DNA of 21,188 nt from a bacterium (lineage in GTDB: Bacteria; Arandabacterota; Arandabacteria; Arandabacterales; Arandabacteraceae), in contig JALGWB010000008.1 of NCBI GenBank assembly GCA_025774405.1, positions 1-21,188 on the forward strand, written 5' to 3'. The translations under genes and the position numbers were made by a program. How positions within the stretch are numbered: the stretch's first letter is position 1; the number at the start of each line of letters is the position of its first letter. The notes under the pieces are model-generated. The model worked only from the letters and a program-made list of their open reading frames with translations, made no database searches and was not told the DNA's origin. Positions 15,684-21,188 of this stretch are shown here, piece after piece.

Positions 15684-16292
15684 ATGAGGTGGACGCTTCT
15701 AACGAGTTTGGCTTTGATAACTTTATTACTCACAACACATGTGGTTGGTGCTGTTGAGTTGACTTACTACGATGCTACCAATAGCCAGATAGATCTTGAG
15801 AATCCTGTTGGCACCCACTGGCACGAACTCTATCCCAACTATTGCACCTCACCCTATACGATCACCGACTGGAAGGACAATGGCGATGGTGTTCTGAGCC
15901 CCTGCGACACGATTGTCATGCAAGGACCGGACTTGAGTGAATCGTGTGAGCATGTGGTTGAGGTCACATATACCCTGGAGCTCACTCCCCTTCAGGATCC
16001 CGTGGTTGATACCTGGTGGGACTTCACTGAGCACGGAACTGGCGGCGATCCACTGATTGAACCCATTTGCTCCTACTGGGTGGAGGTTCATCCTGAGTTT
16101 GGTCGAGAGTGGCACATAAACGGCTGGGAGGATAATGGATCTGGACAGCTCGACTCTTGCGATGTGATCATAGACGATACAGGGCTCGCTTTTCATGTAG
16201 ATGGTGTCCACACGGACATCGTGACCGAACCCTCAAGCGGTTGCCCGATCGAGCCGTCAACCTGGAGTAGCATAAAGGAACTATTCAGGTAG
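15684..16292 (+). CDS. Secreted protein with internal duplication and C-terminal STWSSIKELFR tail
   Basis: 202 codons from ATG 15684, AAGGAGG 6 nt upstream. Signal peptide at residues 1-23. Two repeats follow: residues 41-79 (PVGTHWHELYPNYC ... WKDNGDGVLSPCD) and 127-164 (PICSYWVEVHPEFG ... WEDNGSGQLDSCD). Each ends in a loop D-N-G-x-G-x-L-x-x-C-D that resembles an EF-hand or dockerin-like calcium loop, though the first ligand position is Lys/Glu, so calcium binding is uncertain. The tail, residues 191-202, is PSTWSSIKELFR, nearly the same as on the 1721-2491 protein. Likely exported and held by that tail. Its stop codon overlaps the 3' end of the convergent broken gene by 12 nt. No known family. 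Confidence 0.85.
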   Translation: MRWTLLTSLALITLLLTTHVVGAVELTYYDATNSQIDLENPVGTHWHELYPNYCTSPYTITDWKDNGDGVLSPCDTIVMQGPDLSESCEHVVEVTYTLELTPLQDPVVDTWWDFTEHGTGGDPLIEPICSYWVEVHPEFGREWHINGWEDNGSGQLDSCDVIIDDTGLAFHVDGVHTDIVTEPSSGCPIEPSTWSSIKELFR

Positions 16293-19200
16293 GACGACAA
16301 GCATTTTTCGCGTAGCCTGGTAGTTGCCAGCTGTGAGTCTGTAGAAGTAGACGCCGGGTGCAACCCTGGAACCTGACTCATTTCGCCCATTCCAGGTGAC
16401 GTAGTGAGTGCCCGGCTCTCGCTTCCCCTCATCAAGTATGCACACCCTTCGACCGAGGATGTTGTAGACGGCGAGCCTCACATCGCAAGCCTCCGGAATC
16501 TCATAGCTGATGCGGGTCTCAGAGACGCACAGGTTGGGTGTGTTCTGCGCCAGTTCCCAGCCATACCGATCCTGGCCTGTCCCGGCGCTTCCGCCACCGC
16601 CGGAGGATGGTAGTCCGAAGAGGTCTTCAAGGATAAAGCGCATGAGGTCCACTCTGCCCGAATAGGTGCCAGGCTCAAAATCGGGTGCCGGACTTGCTGT
16701 ATTGCCACTACAATAGCTTTTGTTGTGAACCACACTCGCGCAAAGATCGAAATTGACAAAAACGCACTGTCCCACACCGTGCGATTCAGTATAGATTGCC
16801 ATGTCGCACCCTTCAAACGCGGCACCAGGATTGAGCACCTTTAGCAAGGGCTGGGCAAAGTAACCTTCTGGTGGCAATGTGTTAGTGGCGACATAGTTCA
16901 TGTCCTTAAGATATGGACATTCCCTGTAAATCACCATCGAGTCGAGAGCTGGTCGAACAGCAAGCGGTGACCCAAAAACACTAAGCGATTCAACCGCTTC
17001 AAGATAGAAGTAAGGCTTGGCAAAAGGACCCTCAGCTTCTTCAAGATAGTTGCAGCCCATCACGCCGTGAAGGAATTCGCCACCGAGTGAGTCTTCAGCC
17101 ACAACAGCCATACAGTATGATATGCGATCGCCACAAAGGATGACTTTGCCACCCGTGGCAAGATAGTCGCGAAGAGCCTGTTGTGCGTCGCCTTCAAAGA
17201 GGTAGTTGGAGATATAGGGGCCCGTGAACCAGACGACAGCGTCGTAATAGTCAAAGGTAACGGGCTGGATTTGAATGCTACTCCCGGCACCACCTATGTC
17301 GAACCTGCCATGGCAATAGCCAGCATTGCTGAGCACCTGCCCATAGATTTCTGCAAGATCTCTCTGGCGATAGCCGTGAGCGAGACACTCAGCATAGTCA
17401 TAGTTCTTTCTTCCATAGCCATCGACAAGCAGAATCCTTGGACCTTCATAGGACGGAGGATACAGGGGCAGAATCGAGAACTCAAAGTAGTCTGAACTCT
17501 TGCCTGTATGGTGCGGGCTTGCTGGATCTGCCTGACGCGGGAAGTAAGCTACATTGCCCAGATTGTCCGTTGCCTTGACATAGTACCAGACAGCGCTTCC
17601 CCGAGGCCAGGTCTCTAGCCCAAAGTCATCAGGGCAGAGTGTGCCATAATACTCTCCACCCATTTCGGGATGATTCGGATCGTAGGGGAAGCTCAATCCC
17701 ATCTCTACATCGACCCACGATGCTCCCTCATCTATGCTTCCATATAGCCTCACACTCGAAACCCCATCCCGATCGGTTACATAGAGATAGAGCTGATCTA
17801 ACATCGGAAGCGTCATGTCATCGTATGGCGGTCCTGAGTAACGGGCGACCGTATCCGGATCGTTGGCGTGGAAGAAGGAATTGTAGGCGCAAAGGTTATC
17901 ATGGAAGGTATCGTGGAGCATATCGATTGAGCGCACTGAGAAGAGAGTCGCGTTCTTATCAAAGAAGCCAATTGAGACATTGTCAATTTGATAATCAGTC
18001 CCCTTATGCTTGCCTCGGCAGGTATCGCCTGGATCGAGACATCAGCGACGTCCCAGGCAAATTGCATCGAGTCAGGTGGTGTGTCGTAAAAAGAGGAAAC
18101 TCCCTCATTGAGATCAAACATCCAGAAGTAGCATCCACCGTCGCATATTCAGAAGGGATACTCGTACCACGGACACCATCTCCCATAAGAACTGTCATAA
18201 AAGCGAACGCGATAGGCTGTGTAGTCGCAGGTATAGTCAAGGGCGCAGCGGAAATCGTCCCATTGGACAACGCACCCACTGTTTTGCATTGGCATAGATG
18301 GCGTCATGAGCCGGTAGAACCAGCCATTTCGCCATGCGGCTCCACCGGGATATCCTCCCTCAGGTCTTGCTCTGAAAGCGATTGAGGAGTCAAGTATGCA
18401 GGTGACACGATCTCCCCCGTCCCCACCCTCGTATGGTGGATCTGCATCATGAACCAAGTGCCACTGATCAATCACTCCGGGTGGATCAACAAGGTGCCAG
18501 TAGTTGGCATCAAGTCTACCGGATTCGAAATCTTCCATGTATCTTTGACTGTCGCCCCAGACCCAGACGTTGTCGATGAAAGCAGCGCCGTCGGTATCCC
18601 CCCGTCCGTCAGCATCGCTCCAGGCTGCGTCGGAGACGAATCGCCAGCGGAAGCGTGGGGCGGATGTTATCTGGAGGGTGTCAGATGTGATCACACGGTA
18701 GAATGCGGGAAGATCTGGATCGAACCGCTCCTGCCAGTCGCAATTTGTAAGGTTGTCGATGTCGGTGTTACCCCAGTAGTCGGGATTTCCACCACTGCCA
18801 AGCCCGCATTCTGGACCAGGATTGTTACTTGTTGCATTGAACGCTGCAAGAGTTACCCAGGATGTGCCATTCCAGACGTCAACATAGAAGTAGTCATACT
18901 TGCATTCGACATCGTAGCGTGGATCGAAAAGAAGCGTGCAGCCATTCGCCACAGTGAAGGATTCAGGCAGGCGAAGCTCGACATGGCAATTCCAGTTGTT
19001 GCCATACCCCGGGGTATGACCAGTCCAGGTTCCACATTCAACTGGATAGCCATCAATCCACAAAGAGTCTGAGCCGCACCACAGGGCGTAGTTTCCGCAA
19101 TATGGTCGCTGGTCAGCCCGATGGGTATCAACATGCCAGAAGTTGATGCCTGTCTCGGAAGGTTGGGCGCGCACATCGACATGGCGGAAGCACTTTGTAT

Positions 19201-19528
19201 CCCATGGAGGAAGTGTCCCGCAGGAGTCACCATTCTCAAAACACCATGTCTCAAGCGGACCCGGTCCACCTGTTATCTCTCCCCCATGCCCCATGTACGG
19301 GTCGCCTGGGCAGGCAGTCGAGTCTGCATGAACCCTTAGCCAGGTTGTGTCTCCCGCAACCGAATAGACAAGTGGAGCAAAAGGTGACGTCTGGGCGGAG
19401 AGGGGTGCACCGAGAGGTATGGTGGATGGGCGCAGGTCAGATACACACTCAGTTGTTGCAAAGGCAGAGGATGTGAGAGTGAGTGCCAACCCAAAGACGA
19501 CGAGGTGATGGAGGGTAGTCGATCTCAT
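16281..19528 (-). pseudogene. Large secreted protein gene with FlgD-like C-terminus, broken by an in-frame TGA and a frameshift
   Basis: The start is ATG 19528, which gives a clean signal peptide (STTLHHLVVFGLALTLTSSAFA); the frame extends upstream but the promoter lies there. Reading runs to a TGA at 18151-18149 after CPWYEYPF, then continues in the same frame with ICDGGCYFWMFDLNEG to about 18030. There it must shift to the frame LDPGDTCRGKHKGTDY to reach the stop at 16281. Joined, the product has about 1080 residues. The N-terminal half has Cys-rich, MAM/jelly-roll-like text (WHLVDPPGVIDQWHLVHD). The middle reads as an Ig-like domain (YLYVTDRDGVSSVRLYGS) and a segment around ILLVDGYGRKNYDYAE. 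The end is a FlgD/T9SS-like domain (RLAVYNILGRRVCILDEG ... GVYFYRLTAGNYQATRKM). It is probably one surface or exported protein. The two lesions are either true decay or consensus errors; the two halves are otherwise well preserved, which favours recent damage or error. Confidence 0.75.
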
Positions 19529-19582
19529 CTCTGCCTGCTTTGGTGGGGAAGGTGCCTTCAGATATTGCTGCTCCTGTTGTGC

Positions 19583-19611
19583 ATTATACCACAATCTGGT
19601 CGAAGTGTGAA
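19583..19611 (-). promoter_or_regulatory. Strong promoter, TTCACA-17-TATAAT with extended -10
   Basis: On the minus strand TTCACA (19611-19606), 17 nt, TATAAT (19588-19583), preceded by TGG. Start near 19576, leaving about 48 nt to the ATG at 19528 of the broken secreted-protein gene. This is the closest match to consensus in the window. Confidence 0.75.
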
Positions 19612-19783
19612 CCTGCGATCTTGGGGGTCAAGGTGGGATGGGCAGAACCCCATGTTGGAACAGGCGGGGCGGTGGACACTGGAGCAGGATTGAACTTAAC
19701 TGATGGGCTCGCAGTGGAAGGTACATTGAGCCGCAGGATGCGAAGCTTTGCGTACAGGATTGTATTGCTTAAGGAGGCGAATC

Positions 19784-20152
19784 TTGAAAGCCCTGATATT
19801 CCTACCTGTGGCGGTGGTCTTGGCATGCTCAGCCCAGGTGGTGCATGTGGAGCGAACATCCTCGGATGTCGAAGTCATCTCATCGTCGGCTCTTGACGTG
19901 AGACCATTCAACTCTCTGATTGACGATGCCGCAAGAAACGGTGCTGACTGGACCCGGAGCCCTTTGTTTGTGTGTTTTCATTCGCTGGATGCCGAGCTTG
20001 GAGCAAGGAAGGTGACCATTTCAGAAGTGGCAAATCGTGCAGAGCAAGCAGATACGGTTACGATAGAGCTTCTGCGTGATGGTTTGGCGGACGACGAGGA
20101 CAATCTCGAAGTACTCGCCATGGCGATCGCTCTTAATATCGATCGTAAATGA
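19784..20152 (+). CDS. Small lipoprotein of unknown function
   Basis: 122 codons from a TTG at 19784, chosen because AAGGAGG lies 6 nt upstream and a lipoprotein signal follows directly (KALIFLPVAVVLAC). Cys15 in V-L-A-C is the lipidation site, so the mature protein would be anchored by its N-terminal Cys in the inner or outer membrane. The remaining 107 residues include SSSALDVRPFNSLIDDAARN and ADTVTIELLRDGLADDEDN, mixed alpha/beta with no motif I recognise. It is transcribed away from the broken secreted-protein gene. Its last 132 nt are overlapped by an antisense frame with its own ribosome binding site. Confidence 0.72.
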   Translation: MKALIFLPVAVVLACSAQVVHVERTSSDVEVISSSALDVRPFNSLIDDAARNGADWTRSPLFVCFHSLDAELGARKVTISEVANRAEQADTVTIELLRDGLADDEDNLEVLAMAIALNIDRK

Positions 20153-20254
20153 GGGCTGGACAGATCGTACTGGCCTCCCCCGTCTTTGAAAGGGTATGAT
20201 CTTCACCCGTGCTCCAATAGAGCGGAGATGTTTTTCCAGTACATCGCTACGCAT
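20021..20254 (-). CDS. Possible small gene or truncated remnant, antisense to the lipoprotein 3' end
   Basis: 77 codons from ATG 20254 with AAGGGG 9 nt upstream on the minus strand. The N-terminal part reads MRSDVLEKHLRSIGARVKII and then FTIDIKSDRHGEYFEI, a protein-like pattern that recalls, from memory only, small uncharacterised proteins with an ID-x-x-x-D-x-x-GE-[YF]-F-[DE]-I signature. The last part (20021-20152) runs antisense to the lipoprotein gene and is less convincing, so the frame may be a remnant truncated by sequence replacement. Alternatively it is chance. Moderate to low confidence. Confidence 0.35.
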   Translation of the reverse strand: MRSDVLEKHLRSIGARVKIIPFQRRGRPVRSVQPSFTIDIKSDRHGEYFEIVLVVRQTITQKLYRNRICLLCTICHF

Positions 20255-20539
20255 GTCTAAACACCCCTTTTAGACTTGGACGTCGTCAACTATACGATTC
20301 CAAAGCTGGCTAGGATCTCCGTGCAAAGAAAACACTGGGCAAGTGACGCTTTGGTGAAACCATCCACAATGTCGCTACTGCAGCCTGGTGTTTTCGCACT
20401 AACACAAGAGATTAGCATGTCAAGCACAATTTTGAATTGAGGGGACGGATGGTGGGATGAAGGTATGCAGAGCGATCGGGATTGGAACGTGGGGATTAGA
20501 GGCTGAGTAGCATGGTTTCCGGGACAAGGGACTTACACC

Positions 20540-20701
20540 GTGTGGTATTATCTGCCCGAGGAATTCCAGTTGATCCTCAAGTTCGGCGTCTGGGCTCGGA
20601 CCCAGATAGAGAAGGGCAGAAGACTAGGCGAGGCAATTGAGGAGAAGTTCATGAAGTATGAGTCGAAAGGAAACGCAAGACGGAAGCTTCGGGCTTGGTG
20701 A
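20540..20701 (+). CDS. Short ORF (53 aa), uncertain
   Basis: GTG at 20540 with AAGGGA 8 nt upstream, TGA at 20699. The translation (YYLPEEFQLILKFGVWARTQ, then basic ARRKLRAW) is amphipathic and protein-like. It may be a small gene or a remnant related to the gene that starts at 20926 on the same strand. No family recognised. Confidence 0.3.
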   Translation: MWYYLPEEFQLILKFGVWARTQIEKGRRLGEAIEEKFMKYESKGNARRKLRAW

Positions 20702-20794
20702 TTCTTGAATGGTGATTCTTGAAGATTGATCGCACCTTGCATACGCCTTCACCTTTTCCCAAGGTGCAACAAAGAACACGCAACAGACCTAGTG

Positions 20795-20822
20795 TTGAAT
20801 TTGCCACTACGGCTGGTATGAT
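20795..20822 (+). promoter_or_regulatory. Possible promoter for the gene at 20926
   Basis: TTGAAT (20795-20800), 16 nt, TATGAT (20817-20822) preceded by TGG as extended -10. Start near 20829 gives a leader of about 97 nt. Confidence 0.4.
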
Positions 20823-20925
20823 GTGTATTGGTAAGGAGATTGCCGGAAAGCGCGGGCCGAACAGCGAAGAGTAAAGACCAGCGCAAGATAGAATGTCAGA
20901 CGTGTGCAGGTAAGGTAGGCAAGCG

Positions 20926-21188
20926 ATGACGACAATTTGCTTGGATCCGAAAATACCCATGGGAAGGATGAAGCCCACTGATGTCAAGGCTGCGGTAGAT
21001 GCTTTCAACTCGAGATACAGAGAGATGGAACAGGGGCTGTGGCGGCTTTCGAGAGCTGCAGTTGACGCTCTTCTCGCCGGGAGGGAGTCCCAGGCAATCG
21101 ACAAATTGGTCTGGACAGTCAAGAGTTGGTGGGGAGTGCAGGGGGTTAGAAAAGAGACAAAGGCCATGGCTGTAGCCACGCTCCTCGA
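20926..21188 (+). CDS. Unrecognised protein, 3' end cut by window edge
   Basis: ATG at 20926 with AAGGTAGG about 6 nt upstream; open for 87 codons to the window end, with an in-frame stop just before the start. The text is protein-like and mostly helical (AAVDAFNSRYREMEQGLWRL, then SRAAVDALLAGRESQAIDK and KSWWGVQGVRKETKAMAV). No signal peptide or membrane segment is seen in this part, so it is probably cytoplasmic. I do not recognise the family. A promoter-like pair lies at 20795-20822. Confidence 0.6.
   Translation, partial: MTTICLDPKIPMGRMKPTDVKAAVDAFNSRYREMEQGLWRLSRAAVDALLAGRESQAIDKLVWTVKSWWGVQGVRKETKAMAVATLL

Noticed and set aside
19529..19594. N-terminal extension of the broken secreted protein
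   Set aside because: It would begin inside the -10 element of a near-consensus promoter and precede a clean signal peptide.
20548..21179. Long minus-strand ORFs at the right edge (up to 176 codons)
   Set aside because: The plus strand over 20926-21188 has RBS, promoter-like sequence and better protein character; the minus frame is rich in Ser/Leu typical of an antisense shadow.
1..21188. CRISPR arrays, tRNA or rRNA genes
   Set aside because: No regularly spaced repeat series (the 36-nt pair at 1402/1438 has only two units), and no cloverleaf or rRNA sequence was recognised by eye.

Overview
The window looks like a chromosomal segment of a Gram-negative bacterium from, or close to, the FCB-type candidate phyla (Eisenbacteria/Latescibacteria/Zixibacteria-like). 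The reasons are an outer-membrane TonB-type receptor with a carboxypeptidase-regulatory N-terminal domain, large secreted multidomain proteins ending in FlgD/T9SS-like Ig domains, and small Cys-containing secreted proteins. This placement is inference from domain content; there is no rRNA or marker gene to confirm it. Genes are well spaced and mostly monocistronic.

Layout. 1-644 (-): 5' part of an alkaline-phosphatase-superfamily phosphodiesterase with its own promoter. 726-1720: gene-free region with a perfect 30-bp palindrome and two copies of a dispersed GGGGTCGGAGCC repeat. 1721-2491 (-): secreted protein with a C-terminal STWGRIKALYR tail, behind a promoter and a long structured leader. 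3275-3866 (+): two tandem copies of a compact transcription unit (promoter, strong RBS, 20-21 codon Trp-rich mini-ORF, hairpin). 4049-6904 (+): membrane protein with two (membrane + HD-GYP) modules, the first catalytically degenerate. 7053-7230 (-): a third, diverged mini-ORF unit facing the other side of the HD-GYP gene. 7438-10320 (+): secreted GH57-type glycosidase. 10482-12926 (+): TonB-dependent receptor, followed by a small single-pass membrane protein (13036-13527). 13899-15308 (-): B12-binding radical SAM enzyme. 15684-16292 (+): secreted protein with an internal duplication and the same kind of C-terminal tail. 16281-19528 (-): very large secreted protein gene broken by one in-frame TGA and one frameshift. 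19784-20152 (+): small lipoprotein, overlapped at its 3' end by an antisense ORF. 20926-end (+): start of an unrecognised gene.

The most interesting signal is the mini-peptide family. Three units share a TTGACA-18-TAA(N) promoter with a TGn extended -10 and encode short peptides that align without gaps over 17 residues. They sit on both sides of the tandem HD-GYP gene and point toward it. Whether they are toxins, membrane peptides or signals sensed by the HD-GYP protein is unknown. A second point of interest is a shared C-terminal tail (STW-x-x-IK-x-L-[YF]-R) on two otherwise unrelated secreted proteins, a candidate sorting signal distinct from the FlgD-like domains on other secreted proteins here.
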